From a virus, in IMG/VR virus record IMGVR_UViG_3300033149_000581, positions 1 through 42,325 of that record: DNA of 42,325 nt. One strand, 5' to 3'. The notes under the pieces were generated by a model. It had not been told where the DNA came from, did not search any database, and worked only from the letters and a program-made list of their open reading frames with translations. Shown here piece after piece: positions 29,995-39,185 of this stretch. The position numbers and the translations under genes are program-made. Within the stretch, counting starts at the first letter, position 1. Each line of letters starts with the position of its first letter.

Positions 29995-31650
29995 GTGTCT
30001 GTATACTATTATGGAAACGGAGTAGCAAAGGAACGCTTCCAATACTTCCTAAATAATCCACCAGCAGCTATTAGTATAGATGTAGAAACTCCTACTGTTA
30101 CAGAGCGGATGCCTATAGGGTTTGCTATAGCATTCTCACCAAAGGAGGCTTTCTACTTCCAAGTGCACCCTGAACCACCTAGAGAATTAGAACTGCTAAA
30201 GCCTCTATTGTTCAATCCTGGTGTATGCAAGATAGCCCACTATGCTATATTTGATATATCAGTTCTACCACTAATTCCTCATATAGCAGGCTTCGACCGC
30301 TCTAACATATTCGATACTAATACAGCGGCTAGATTATTAGGCAAGGAACAAACTGCTCTTAGCATACTAGCACCAGAAGTTGGCATGATAGCTGAAGATG
30401 CTAAGTCGTTTATGCAAAGGCTAAAGGTAACTAATATGCTAGATGCTCCTAGTATGGAGCTTGCCAACAAATGTCAGCAAGATGCTAAGGCAGCTTTTGG
30501 GCTATACCTTGATTATCAGCCTAAGATAGCCAGTCAATTTCCTGAATACTTCAGGGTAGAGATGGAAGTAATACCTATATTAATAGACCTTAGCATGAGA
30601 GGGCTAGCTATAGACCAGAAGGCTAGAGCAGAACTAGAGGCACAGCTGGAAGATGAAGTAGGTTTCTACCGAAGGCAGCTAGAACAGTATGGAGTAGATA
30701 AGCCAGGAAGCACACAGCAGGTGGGCTATATGCTAGGTAAGAGAGGCAACTTCTTACCATTGACTAGGAGCAAGAAGCAGCTGTCCACCAGAGAAGCTGA
30801 CTTAGAATTCCTTGATGACCCTATGGCAGCAGCAGTATTAGGCTGGAGACATAAGTCCAAGCTGCTCAGTACATACATTAGTCCAATAGCAGGGGATGAC
30901 AGGTATTACACAGAATATTATCTGGATACAGTTGTTGGGAGACTGAACAGTAGGAATAGGAACATACAGAATATACCTCCTGAGTGCAGATATATATTCT
31001 TGCCAGATAACGGTTGCTTCACGACTGGGGACTTCAGTCAAGAACACTTGCGCATATTATGCCATGTTAGTGGTGATAGAGCTATGCGTAGGATATATGA
31101 AGAAGGTGAGTATGGAGGAGATATCCACCATTATACAGCTAAGGAGATGAACATAACCAGAAAGCTAGCCAAGACCATCAACTACGCCATCTGCTATGGC
31201 GCTACAGCCAAGACCATATCTGAAGCATCAAAGATTAGGGATAGAGACTTTTGTGGTAAGCTGTTGGACAGGTGGTTTAGAACATTTCAAGGCGCATCAG
31301 ATTGGATTCATACAGTACAGAGGGCTGGAATTAAGGCAGGCTGGGCAGAGCCTACGCTATTCGGTAGGAGGATTCATCTGCCTGAAGAGTTTGACCGCTG
31401 GGGGAATCTTAACACTGATGGAATGAAAAGGAAGGCAGTGAACTATCCTATACTCGGCAGTGATGGTGAGGTAATGAAGAGAGCCATAATCATCTGCCAA
31501 CATAGAGGTTTAGGCCCTCCAGTAATGGCAGCATCAGTACATGATAGTTTGAGTTTTGATGGAGATGTAAGTTTGCCAGTAGAAGAGCTAGAGATGATAG
31601 CAGGCTTCCGTATCCCCTTCGAGGTCAAGCAAACACTTAGATGGGAGTGA
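29995..31650 (+). CDS. polA: DNA polymerase I (family A) with 3'-5' exonuclease domain
   Basis: 551 residues, GTG start directly after the previous stop. Exonuclease: 'ISIDVETP' (Asp, Glu), 'IAHYAIFD', and 'CQQDAKAAFGLY' (Tyr replaced by Cys, last Asp kept). Polymerase: motif A 'GDFSQEHLRILCHVSGD', motif B 'RKLAKTINYAICYG', motif C 'ASVHDSLSFD'. Both catalytic Asp are kept, but motif A has Glu-His in place of Ile-Glu (the steric-gate position) and motif C has Ser in place of Glu. Motif B has Tyr where Klenow has Phe762, as in T7. Shorter than most phage family-A enzymes. Replicates the phage genome with the helicase-like ATPase. Confidence 0.93.
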   Translation: MSVYYYGNGVAKERFQYFLNNPPAAISIDVETPTVTERMPIGFAIAFSPKEAFYFQVHPEPPRELELLKPLLFNPGVCKIAHYAIFDISVLPLIPHIAGFDRSNIFDTNTAARLLGKEQTALSILAPEVGMIAEDAKSFMQRLKVTNMLDAPSMELANKCQQDAKAAFGLYLDYQPKIASQFPEYFRVEMEVIPILIDLSMRGLAIDQKARAELEAQLEDEVGFYRRQLEQYGVDKPGSTQQVGYMLGKRGNFLPLTRSKKQLSTREADLEFLDDPMAAAVLGWRHKSKLLSTYISPIAGDDRYYTEYYLDTVVGRLNSRNRNIQNIPPECRYIFLPDNGCFTTGDFSQEHLRILCHVSGDRAMRRIYEEGEYGGDIHHYTAKEMNITRKLAKTINYAICYGATAKTISEASKIRDRDFCGKLLDRWFRTFQGASDWIHTVQRAGIKAGWAEPTLFGRRIHLPEEFDRWGNLNTDGMKRKAVNYPILGSDGEVMKRAIIICQHRGLGPPVMAASVHDSLSFDGDVSLPVEELEMIAGFRIPFEVKQTLRWE

Positions 31651-31815
31651 TAACTATAACAATGGGATGATGGGGCATCAGTAACAACTCATACGAGAAG
31701 TATTTTGATAGATAGAAACTGGACAGTCTACTCAGCGGACAACTAGCCTTTCAACTGTCCATTGACAAGGAGGCACCTGCCACTGTTAGTCGGGCAGGTA
31801 AGAAGTTCATGGTCA
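31651..31815. other. Convergent junction between early and late regions
   Basis: About 165 bases where plus-strand and minus-strand transcription meet. It holds TGGACAGT/ACTGTCCA (31720-31727 and 31754-31761, 26-base loop) and ACCTGCC/GGCAGGT (31775-31781 and 31793-31799, 11-base loop). Neither has a T-run on either strand, so they may stop transcription only with help or act as other structures. No gene seen. Confidence 0.4.
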
Positions 31816-31962
31816 TTATTCGTTCTCAAGAAGCTTCATACCAAGAGCAATAATGCCCGCAGTACAACCAGCAGTTACTTCATTATGACCTTGCAGTAAG
31901 CTGATTATTGCCACTGCACCAAGTATAACCATTGCTATAAGTATCTGTGGCCTAATCTTCAT
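31816..31962 (-). CDS. Small holin-like membrane protein
   Basis: 48 residues: a basic N-terminus, a hydrophobic helix ('ILIAMVILGAVAIISLL'), a short loop and a second weaker helix ('CTAGIIALGMKLLENE'). This two-helix pattern with a conserved TAGxIALGMKLLE end occurs in small phage membrane proteins. AGGAGG eight bases before the ATG. Last gene of the right-hand late operon, where lysis genes are often found; holin role is inference. Confidence 0.6.
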   Translation of the reverse strand: MKIRPQILIAMVILGAVAIISLLQGHNEVTAGCTAGIIALGMKLLENE

Positions 31963-31972
31963 AATGTACCTC

Positions 31973-33823
31973 CTATTTGTAGTTAGGCATCTGTCTCATA
32001 GAACCAGCAGTGAAGTCTCCTATGTACTGTTTCCTATCTCGCCAGATGCTATATACTTCATTCCTGCGTTCATCAGCTTCTGCTCTAAACCTATCAGCTA
32101 GAGACATATCAGCAGCAGCAGTCCCAGCATATTGACTAGCCTGCTGCAGCATCGTTACTATGTCAGTACCTCTAAGCTCTGCTTCCCTTGCAAAAGTATT
32201 AGCTATTGCTGTATAGCTTCCTGCCTGCTCTATGTAGCTTCGCAGATTGCTAAGCCTCTGAGCTGATTCCTGAGCATAGACCATAGCAGCATTAGTTCTG
32301 GCAGTAGCATTTTGTTGATAGAACGCTCTATCTCGCTCATGTGGTGCTACTAGTGCTTCCTTAGTAGCCTGGGCATATTCCATATAGGCTCTAGGCACAT
32401 CTTGACCTTCACCACCTACAGGTACAGTGTTCAGTAGAGCATCGCCATCGTCTAGATACTTCTTAACATCAGGAGCAGCTCCGCCATCTACATAGTTTGT
32501 AGTTCCCATATAGTTATCTCTAACTAAATCAGCCTTAGCTAGGTCTCCAGTAGTCGCTACACCTACTGCGTCCAGATAATCATTGAGAGCGTCTAAGGCA
32601 GTACCTACAGCAGTTCTGAGAGCAGCTGCATCAGAAGTGATAGTAGCTAATATGCCTGCAGCATCTACATTACTATTATCATCCAGATACTTTTTCACAT
32701 TAGTTAAAGCAGTTTGTAGTGCTGTGTGAGACGAGTTAGCATCTACCAGGGATGCTACAGCAGCCGCCAAGTCAGTAGTAGCCTGATGCTCTGACTTCAG
32801 GGCATAGGTATATAAGGCATAGGCACCTGCCATTGTAGCTACCGTGCTCTCAAGGAAGTCTGGTATAGTACCAGGTGAGTACTCCCCAGGCGACTGGTGC
32901 GCAGCATCATAGTAGATTCTGTACTGTTGGTCTTCAGCCATCTGTTGCTGCTCTTCTGATTCTCCCATACCAGTTACAACATAGTACTTGCCAAAAGTAT
33001 CACCCTGAACAAAGCACTGCGGTATCTGACCGACAGGATACTCTACTCGCTGTACTCTAATTAGCCCAGCTAAGGTGCTAAGGTCAATACCAATCTGGGA
33101 TTTCTTGTAAGTGAACTCACACACTTCCTCAGCAGCTATCCTACCGCCACTAATTGCCTTTACTCTGCCATTAGCATAGTCAATGTAGTAGTCAGTATTT
33201 CTCACTATTGCTACGTCATCGTCTCCTACGCCAGTATCACTCTGCCACTTGATAGGACTATTAGCTAGATATACCCAGACATCAGTATAAGCTCCGTAGC
33301 CTATGTCTAGCAAATCACTATCGCCATTACCAGCTATCTGGTTAATTTCTATCATATATACAGCTTTGAAGTATTTAATACCAGGAATAGTTTTGCTATC
33401 ACCCACAGTATAATGAAATATCTCCTGTAGTGCCTGGTCATCTTTATCTGTACCATTTATGATTATAGTCATACCCTGTATACTATTATCAGCATCGGTC
33501 AGAGTCAGTGTTATAGGTCTTGGTATATCAGGCTGAGCATCAATCTCAGTATCAGTGAGTGTATCGCCAGCAGACGCTGAACTTAAATCTTCATCAACTA
33601 CTATAGCATCTGTATCAGTATCCTTAGGAAATGTTACTGACTCATCAGCTACACTGAACTGCAAGGAGTCTTCATAGATTTTCTCATCTGGCAGGAAGCG
33701 ATTGAAGTCAGCTACTGCTCTTTCAATACTTCTATTTAGTTCAGCATCAGACCACAAGGCCCCGCTATCCTTTAAGTCCAGTCGCAGGTCTGCTCTCATC
33801 TGCAGTCTCGTCTTATTACCCAT
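31973..33823 (-). CDS. Head-tail connector-like or tail-needle-type structural protein
   Basis: 616 residues from the ATG at 33823 with AAGGAGG upstream (a start at 33844 overlaps the neighbour). The N-terminus 'LQMRADLRLDLKD' then 'WSDAELNRSIERAVADFNRF' is the pattern of gp4/gp6-type head-completion adaptors that bind below the portal. The middle is beta-rich, and the long C-terminal half is Ala-rich helix with two 'VKKYLDD' repeats and likely coiled coil. An adaptor fused to a long helical extension is unusual; a tail fibre or needle role is possible. Confidence 0.6.
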   Translation of the reverse strand: MGNKTRLQMRADLRLDLKDSGALWSDAELNRSIERAVADFNRFLPDEKIYEDSLQFSVADESVTFPKDTDTDAIVVDEDLSSASAGDTLTDTEIDAQPDIPRPITLTLTDADNSIQGMTIIINGTDKDDQALQEIFHYTVGDSKTIPGIKYFKAVYMIEINQIAGNGDSDLLDIGYGAYTDVWVYLANSPIKWQSDTGVGDDDVAIVRNTDYYIDYANGRVKAISGGRIAAEEVCEFTYKKSQIGIDLSTLAGLIRVQRVEYPVGQIPQCFVQGDTFGKYYVVTGMGESEEQQQMAEDQQYRIYYDAAHQSPGEYSPGTIPDFLESTVATMAGAYALYTYALKSEHQATTDLAAAVASLVDANSSHTALQTALTNVKKYLDDNSNVDAAGILATITSDAAALRTAVGTALDALNDYLDAVGVATTGDLAKADLVRDNYMGTTNYVDGGAAPDVKKYLDDGDALLNTVPVGGEGQDVPRAYMEYAQATKEALVAPHERDRAFYQQNATARTNAAMVYAQESAQRLSNLRSYIEQAGSYTAIANTFAREAELRGTDIVTMLQQASQYAGTAAADMSLADRFRAEADERRNEVYSIWRDRKQYIGDFTAGSMRQMPNYK

Positions 33824-33825
33824 AA

Positions 33826-34290
33826 CTACCTCCTTGAGTTCCAAACACTATAATCCTCCGAGTTTGCCTTATCGTGCTTAACATAGCCTATAGTTATTGC
33901 GCCTGTAGAGTTAGCCCCAGCCACTGTGTAGTAGAGTACAGCATCCCGCCAACCCTGCATTCTGCCCTGCACCTGATGACTCATCCTCACAGCCTCATTA
34001 GTTAGGAGAAGCGTTGCTAGTGTTTCTGTATTAGTGCCGTCCTCGAAAGTAATAACCACTGTTCCAGCAGAAACCTTAGTAGCCATAAAGAAGAAGTCAG
34101 TTATCTCTATAGACCCTCCACTAACAGGAGTAGCAATAGCCGTCTTGGCTACCTGTGTACTAGACCAGCTAACAGACTTCCACACACCGTACTCCTGCCT
34201 ATAGTTAAGCACAGATAAAGCATAACCAAAAGGTGTAAGGAACTGCTCAACAACCTTTTCTAGCGCACCTACTAATTTAACAGCCCACAT
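33826..34290 (-). CDS. Probable structural protein
   Basis: 154 residues. N-terminal helix ('LVGALEKVVEQFL') followed by a beta-sandwich-like body ('GGSIEITDFFFMATKVSAG', 'TVVITFEDG', 'TGAITIGYV'). Place in the late operon next to the adaptor gene suggests a minor virion protein. No family recognised. Confidence 0.6.
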   Translation of the reverse strand: MWAVKLVGALEKVVEQFLTPFGYALSVLNYRQEYGVWKSVSWSSTQVAKTAIATPVSGGSIEITDFFFMATKVSAGTVVITFEDGTNTETLATLLLTNEAVRMSHQVQGRMQGWRDAVLYYTVAGANSTGAITIGYVKHDKANSEDYSVWNSRR

Positions 34291-34301
34291 AAGTTGACTC
34301 C

Positions 34302-34862
34302 TTAGATATGGTAGTAGAAGGATATATAGCCTGAATAAGTATTGTCATTAGAGTCATTGTAAAGCGAGAACACCTGGGCAGGCGGTACTATCCAGTTACT
34401 TGCCTTTACCCACTTGTAAGGTGTAGTAGTAAATATACACCTACCAGCAACCACTGCTGTTCCGCCAAAGGTAGTTATATCAGTGCCAGCGGCAGCTATG
34501 ACATAGAAGTCCCCCTGTGCTCCGCCTACCTTTCCAGACTTCAAATTAGTGGGCACTATAGCAGTCCCATTAGCATCATAAGTAAATGTCTCATTCAGCC
34601 TCGCCTCAAGGAAGGTAGTATCCTTATATGTAGCTACCCATAGCAGTATTGAGGTAATGATTAGGCTCTTCGTACTATGATTGTTCTTGATAACACAGAG
34701 ATGCTCAGAGCCATTTACTCCTACAGCATCTATGTCCATAGTATAAGCTTCACCATCTATGGCAGCATCGTGGTCTTCACTGAAACTCTTAGATGCTGTG
34801 AGCAACTGCCCTTTACTGTTAACGTCTGCTGTGTTCTTTTTGCCCCATCCCCATAGTTCCAT
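34302..34862 (-). CDS. Probable structural protein
   Basis: 186 residues, beta-rich ('LIITSILLWVATY', 'FTTTPYKWVKASNWIVPP'), start overlapping the upstream stop as TAATG. Likely minor head or tail component. No family recognised. Confidence 0.6.
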   Translation of the reverse strand: MELWGWGKKNTADVNSKGQLLTASKSFSEDHDAAIDGEAYTMDIDAVGVNGSEHLCVIKNNHSTKSLIITSILLWVATYKDTTFLEARLNETFTYDANGTAIVPTNLKSGKVGGAQGDFYVIAAAGTDITTFGGTAVVAGRCIFTTTPYKWVKASNWIVPPAQVFSLYNDSNDNTYSGYISFYYHI

Positions 34863-35137
34863 TAGTTCTCTCCTTCCTCATCTAACTCTTCATCTGAACC
34901 TAATGCTAGATGAGTTTCTATATTTTTTAGTGTAGGTCCAAGGTAATCCACAATTGCACTAATTAGAGTTTTTAGGTCATCTGCTTTCACGTACTCATCA
35001 CCTCCTTTTAGTACTATCTCATCTATGAAGCCAGGAGGGAATATTATCTTCCTCCTCTCAAAGTCCATACCAGTGGGATTAGTAAAGATAGGCTCATCTG
35101 ATGGTCTAGTTGATAGATGTCGTTTTCTTACAGACAT
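34862..35137 (-). CDS. Small late protein
   Basis: 91 residues; basic N-terminus ('MSVRKRHLSTRP'), central 'IIFPPGFIDEIVLKGGDEYV', acidic C-terminus ('GSDEELDEEGEN'). Starts and ends in TAATG overlaps with its neighbours. Function unknown. Confidence 0.55.
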   Translation of the reverse strand: MSVRKRHLSTRPSDEPIFTNPTGMDFERRKIIFPPGFIDEIVLKGGDEYVKADDLKTLISAIVDYLGPTLKNIETHLALGSDEELDEEGEN

Positions 35138-36141
35138 TACTTAAGTAGCCTCCTCCACCAATCAGTATATGCCTTGATTCTCTCCATGATTTCACTACCA
35201 AAAGTCTCACCTTTTTCCTCTTTCCAAGGAGTTAGTTTCTGCCACAAGCTAGGTTCTGGAGGTTTAGGTACAGATATGTCTGCTTCTGGGAAAGGCAGTT
35301 CCCAAGGTTTTATAGTAGGAAGTGGCTCTTTAGGAGGTAGTTCTGGAAATGGAAGTTCCCAAGGTTTTATATCTACTTCCTTAGCAGTATCTAGTGCTTT
35401 GCGTACTGTAGCTTCTGCTACATCTATGTCTAAACCTATGTCGCCTAGTCCAACTTGCATACGATAGAATCCAGGTCGGAAGATATGGCGGATAGAGGAT
35501 ACTCTAGCCATAGAATCAGACGGATATGGAGCTTTATAGTAGGTAAACTCCAGTGTCGGTTCATAGCCAGTGCCCTTCTGAGTCATGTAGTACCAGATAC
35601 CATGAGTGCGTACAGCAGTAGTAGATTTATTACTATTGTCTCTCTCATCTCTCAGACATAACTTCAGTGTGCCGCCAAAAGCTGCTTCTACTAAAGCCTT
35701 GCCAGCAGCATTTAGAGTAATAGTGTTATACTGCCCAGCAGTTATTCCTGTGTTGATATGCACAGAGCCTAGCTCAGTAGTTGTAGCAGTCTGGCTAACC
35801 CAATCTCCAGTGACTACTGGGTCAGACTGCTTGCCTTCCACCACCTTTATGTTAGGATAGGTAGCATCACCGAAGTCCTTACTATATACCCATATTTTTA
35901 GATTTACGTCCCCAGGAACTTTACCCCCAGCAGCTATATCCGAAAGGTCAAAGAACAGCCATGACCTATACATAAAGTGGGAAGCAGTTATGTCATACCT
36001 AGCGCCTAGTAAGTAATCAGGATTAGTTGATGTAGGGTCAGCAACACTTAAACTATTGCCTGCCCGTACTATTGCAAATGAGCCATTACGACTTTTGATA
36101 AATCGTCCTGCTTCAGTTGCTATAATACTTTTACTTGCCAT
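35137..36141 (-). CDS. Beta-sandwich (DNRLRE-like) structural protein with Pro-rich tail
   Basis: 334 residues. Residues about 50-180 resemble a DNRLRE/carbohydrate-binding-like sandwich ('RSWLFFDLSDI', 'LKIWVYSKDF', 'GDWVSQTATTTELGS', 'YNTITLNAAGKALV'), a fold used in surface and tail proteins for binding. The tail carries two near-exact 'IKPWELPFPE' repeats (about residues 258-285), separated by Pro-rich sequence, and a basic amphipathic end. It may be a receptor-binding or decoration protein. Confidence 0.6.
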   Translation of the reverse strand: MASKSIIATEAGRFIKSRNGSFAIVRAGNSLSVADPTSTNPDYLLGARYDITASHFMYRSWLFFDLSDIAAGGKVPGDVNLKIWVYSKDFGDATYPNIKVVEGKQSDPVVTGDWVSQTATTTELGSVHINTGITAGQYNTITLNAAGKALVEAAFGGTLKLCLRDERDNSNKSTTAVRTHGIWYYMTQKGTGYEPTLEFTYYKAPYPSDSMARVSSIRHIFRPGFYRMQVGLGDIGLDIDVAEATVRKALDTAKEVDIKPWELPFPELPPKEPLPTIKPWELPFPEADISVPKPPEPSLWQKLTPWKEEKGETFGSEIMERIKAYTDWWRRLLK

Positions 36142-36146
36142 ATCAG

Positions 36147-37229
36147 TTATCTGCCATCATATATTGCTATTCTGTCGTATAGTTCTACTCTAGCATCGTG
36201 AGGAGCATACAGTCTTCCAGCCATCTGCTCAAACCTGACTCTAGCTAGTAAGGATGCTGCTCTATTATTTACATCCTCTTGCTTGGTTAGCGAGCCTGCC
36301 AGAATTACCTTATAAACATCATCATAGGAGTCTATCTCATCTTGGTCTATCCCGTAGGGGCTCTGGCTAGCCTTATACTCACCTTCATACCAGTTGCCGT
36401 CAGCGTTCTGGTTACCATAGACGAGAAAGTGATTAGGCACTAGCGCATTTACTCTCTCCAGATACTCATAGAAGTAAGGAGCAGCATCTGAATAAAATGT
36501 CAAGTCAACTGCATCAGTAGACTTAGGATATTTAATTTCAAACTCCAAGTCGTCTAGAGCTTTCAGGTAGCTAGCAGTCATATTGAGTAATCTGTATATC
36601 AATGATGCTGCATATTCAAATGGCATAGCATTGATGTCAAACTGAGGCTGGAGAGAATTGATAATACCATCATCTTCAGCTAGAGCAGCTAAGGACATAG
36701 CTGTACCTGACCCTTTACACTCAGAAAGGATTAAGCCAAGGATAGTAAAGATGGTATCAGTAGTGTAAGACTTAGTATATAGTGGCGGGTCACCTAGTCT
36801 GATAAGTGTCTCTCTCAGCTTAGCCCACATACCTTCTAGCTCCAGCACTTCCCACAACTTACCACCAGATGATATAGTTTGCTGATGCTTGACCCAAAGT
36901 CTAGGAGGAGCATCCCCATTTTCCTCTCCTGAATCAGCCATACCAAGATACTCATTGCCAGCATCAGTAGTATAACCATAGCCAATTTCTGTCCAGTAGC
37001 CTATGACAGATGGAATAGTACGGTCTGCATTACGGAAGATGATAGTGGCAAAGTCATCATAGGGTTCCTCAGTATGGTCTATTAGTAGAATACGATTGCC
37101 ATAAGTAGCAGAGTCAGTACTGAGGTCAACAGTAGTTCCTCCATCTTTACTAGTGAATACTAGCTTACAGTATGGAGTATTAGATGCTGCCTGTTGCGCA
37201 GCTAGAAAAGTTGGTGATACAGATCTCAT
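36147..37229 (-). CDS. Tail hub or baseplate-like protein
   Basis: 360 residues. N-terminus with 'ILLIDHTEEPYDDFATIIFR' and 'IGYWTEIGYGY', then 'LWEVLELEGMWAKLRETL', a long helical middle and 'NNRAASLLARVRFEQMAGRL' near the end. The order (surface loop, ring-closing segment, long helix, final small domain) reminds me of gp27/gp44-type tail hubs. The call is tentative. Start overlaps the preceding stop as TAATG. Confidence 0.5.
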   Translation of the reverse strand: MRSVSPTFLAAQQAASNTPYCKLVFTSKDGGTTVDLSTDSATYGNRILLIDHTEEPYDDFATIIFRNADRTIPSVIGYWTEIGYGYTTDAGNEYLGMADSGEENGDAPPRLWVKHQQTISSGGKLWEVLELEGMWAKLRETLIRLGDPPLYTKSYTTDTIFTILGLILSECKGSGTAMSLAALAEDDGIINSLQPQFDINAMPFEYAASLIYRLLNMTASYLKALDDLEFEIKYPKSTDAVDLTFYSDAAPYFYEYLERVNALVPNHFLVYGNQNADGNWYEGEYKASQSPYGIDQDEIDSYDDVYKVILAGSLTKQEDVNNRAASLLARVRFEQMAGRLYAPHDARVELYDRIAIYDGR

Positions 37230-37741
37230 TATATAAGTCCCTCTGCCATAGCCTGTGATACTGGTGACCCAACTAAGATAGCTTCGTCAAGAGTCTGCCC
37301 AGTACCATAAATAGTAAGACGCCAATCATCCCAACCAGTAGAGTAATCAGCCTCATCACCTGGAGTCATATGGTCTGTATTGTCGTCAGAACGGCAAACA
37401 TGAGTACCACCAGTAGTGATTTGTCCCATAGCACCACCATCATTCCATACACCAATAACATCTCCAGCCTCTACCGTCAGCTCCAATTCAGTAAATGTCC
37501 GTTTTGCGCCTGACGCAACTGGCCCTAGCGTGGCAGCTGAACGGCATTTGTAGTTAGACCCGCCTGTATTATAGAACATGCCGACTTTAGTATTATCCGT
37601 TGTAGTTTGCACCCATATCTCGACAGTATCTATTATACCGCTGTCATTGGCTGGATTATGAAGGTCGAGCCAAGTATCATCTTGCCCGCCTATACTTGAG
37701 GTTGGATTAACTGCCCCAGGTCCAATATCAATCTCACTCAT
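37229..37741 (-). CDS. Probable structural protein, beta-sandwich
   Basis: 170 residues. 'IIDTVEIWVQTTTDNTKVGM', 'LELTVEAGDVIGVWNDGG' and 'DDWRLTIYGTG' look like one jelly-roll-type domain of the kind used as phage decoration or fibre module. Family not identified. Confidence 0.6.
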   Translation of the reverse strand: MSEIDIGPGAVNPTSSIGGQDDTWLDLHNPANDSGIIDTVEIWVQTTTDNTKVGMFYNTGGSNYKCRSAATLGPVASGAKRTFTELELTVEAGDVIGVWNDGGAMGQITTGGTHVCRSDDNTDHMTPGDEADYSTGWDDWRLTIYGTGQTLDEAILVGSPVSQAMAEGLI

Positions 37742-37750
37742 TATAAGTTC

Positions 37751-38422
37751 CTAATTAAACCATACTCTGACTATAATATTAACTGTATGAAGCTCAAGAG
37801 TATCACCAGTAGCTTCTATACCTTTGGTTCGGTTAGTCTCTTCTGAACGGAAATTATAAGTTCCGTTACCGTCTACCTCGCTCTTAATATCCGTATTCCC
37901 AGGAATGATACCACCTCCGCCATATTTACTTGCTTCAGTTTCAAATGCTAGAGCAGTAACAGGTATAGCAGATATATCATCTGTGCCCCAGGCACCTGAA
38001 GACTTCTTCACATATATAGCATCAGTAGTTCCAGTCTTAATTTGATTCTCGGCTGCAGAAGTATCAAAGGTGCTGCCAACCACAAGTGTAGCATCTACAC
38101 GAAGAATATTGCAACCAGAAGGTAAACCTGCAATTACTACATCAGGGAAATCAAGATCAGCACCTACCGCAGGAACTACTACAACTGCTGATGTACCACT
38201 GAAAGTCATCATAGACACATTCTGGGTAACAAGCTGCTTAATGTACTGCATAATGGTATCTGTTGAAGTAACTGCACCCTCGGCAGCAGCATCATCCAGA
38301 GCACCAAGTACAGAAGCTAATGCAGCTGCATCAATGCCTGCCTTTATTGCTACTAATGTCTCATCTGTCCACCCAGCACCTTTAATTGAACTATCATCAT
38401 AAGGATTTTTAATTCCAGTCAT
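37751..38422 (-). CDS. Probable structural protein
   Basis: 223 residues. N-terminal Ala-rich helix ('ETLVAIKAGIDAAALASVLG') then beta-rich body ('AVVVVPAVGADLDFPDVVIA', 'ELHTVNIIVRVWF'). Possibly an oligomerising fibre or baseplate component. No family recognised. Confidence 0.6.
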   Translation of the reverse strand: MTGIKNPYDDSSIKGAGWTDETLVAIKAGIDAAALASVLGALDDAAAEGAVTSTDTIMQYIKQLVTQNVSMMTFSGTSAVVVVPAVGADLDFPDVVIAGLPSGCNILRVDATLVVGSTFDTSAAENQIKTGTTDAIYVKKSSGAWGTDDISAIPVTALAFETEASKYGGGGIIPGNTDIKSEVDGNGTYNFRSEETNRTKGIEATGDTLELHTVNIIVRVWFN

Positions 38423-38423
38423 C

Positions 38424-39152
38424 TTATACCCCCTCGCATACTAGACAAACTTTATCACCACTAGTACAAATTCCGTTAACAACACCAGTATATAGGTTAC
38501 CAATCTTCTTACTCATCTCATAACTACCTCCATTAGCATTGAGTCTAATACCCTCATTGAGAACAGCAGAAGCCCCAAGTTTAAGATATATAACCTCATC
38601 GCTATCATTTATAAACATAGCATAAAGGCGACTAGCATTAGCGGCTAATGCTGTAGTTGTAGATGAGCCAATAGATGGAGCAGTATGAGTTGGGGTAGTA
38701 TAAGTTCCATCCCCAGATGGTTCAGTAAGAACATCTACATCACCAATGTCTACACCTGAGTTAGCAGCTAGCGTTATACCTGTCAGTAAGCCCTTAAACC
38801 TATCTGCTAAAGCTACTAGTCCTGCTGATGCATAGCTAATGCCCCTAACTGCAAATACTCTATCAGATGTCTGAGCTGCCGAGAGGTAGACTTTGATGAA
38901 CTGATACTTTCCGCCTAGCGGTACAGTGGTTCTGAATCCACCAGTAGAGGACGCAACAGGCTCTTCTTGCCCGATGAGGTCAAAGGTAGCTCCAGATTCA
39001 TTAGCACCTTTGATTTGAACTTCAGCAGCTTCTATAGTAGGTATGTCAATCTCAATTGCTTCAAAGGAATCTTGAAGGTCAACCTCAGGAGTGTTCTGTG
39101 AGTCCGTATCTTTGACTAGAGTTGTTGAATACCATCTACTTATTAAAGACAT
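38424..39152 (-). CDS. Probable structural protein, BppU-like C-terminus
   Basis: 242 residues. The C-terminal segment ('AANASRLYAMFINDSDEVIY', then 'LKLGASAVLNEGIRLNANGG') is a beta pattern seen repeatedly in phage head or tail surface proteins ('N-x-S/T ... IYLKLGxxA ... GI.L.A.GGSYE'). The N-terminal half is another beta domain. Likely a decoration or connector-associated virion protein. Confidence 0.65.
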   Translation of the reverse strand: MSLISRWYSTTLVKDTDSQNTPEVDLQDSFEAIEIDIPTIEAAEVQIKGANESGATFDLIGQEEPVASSTGGFRTTVPLGGKYQFIKVYLSAAQTSDRVFAVRGISYASAGLVALADRFKGLLTGITLAANSGVDIGDVDVLTEPSGDGTYTTPTHTAPSIGSSTTTALAANASRLYAMFINDSDEVIYLKLGASAVLNEGIRLNANGGSYEMSKKIGNLYTGVVNGICTSGDKVCLVCEGV

Positions 39153-39185
39153 TTTAACCCCTCCAAATGTTCTTATTTTGCTTAA

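Noticed and set aside
31720-31799. Rho-independent terminators in the convergent junction
   Set aside because: The stems are good, but no T-run follows on either strand; listed only as structure.
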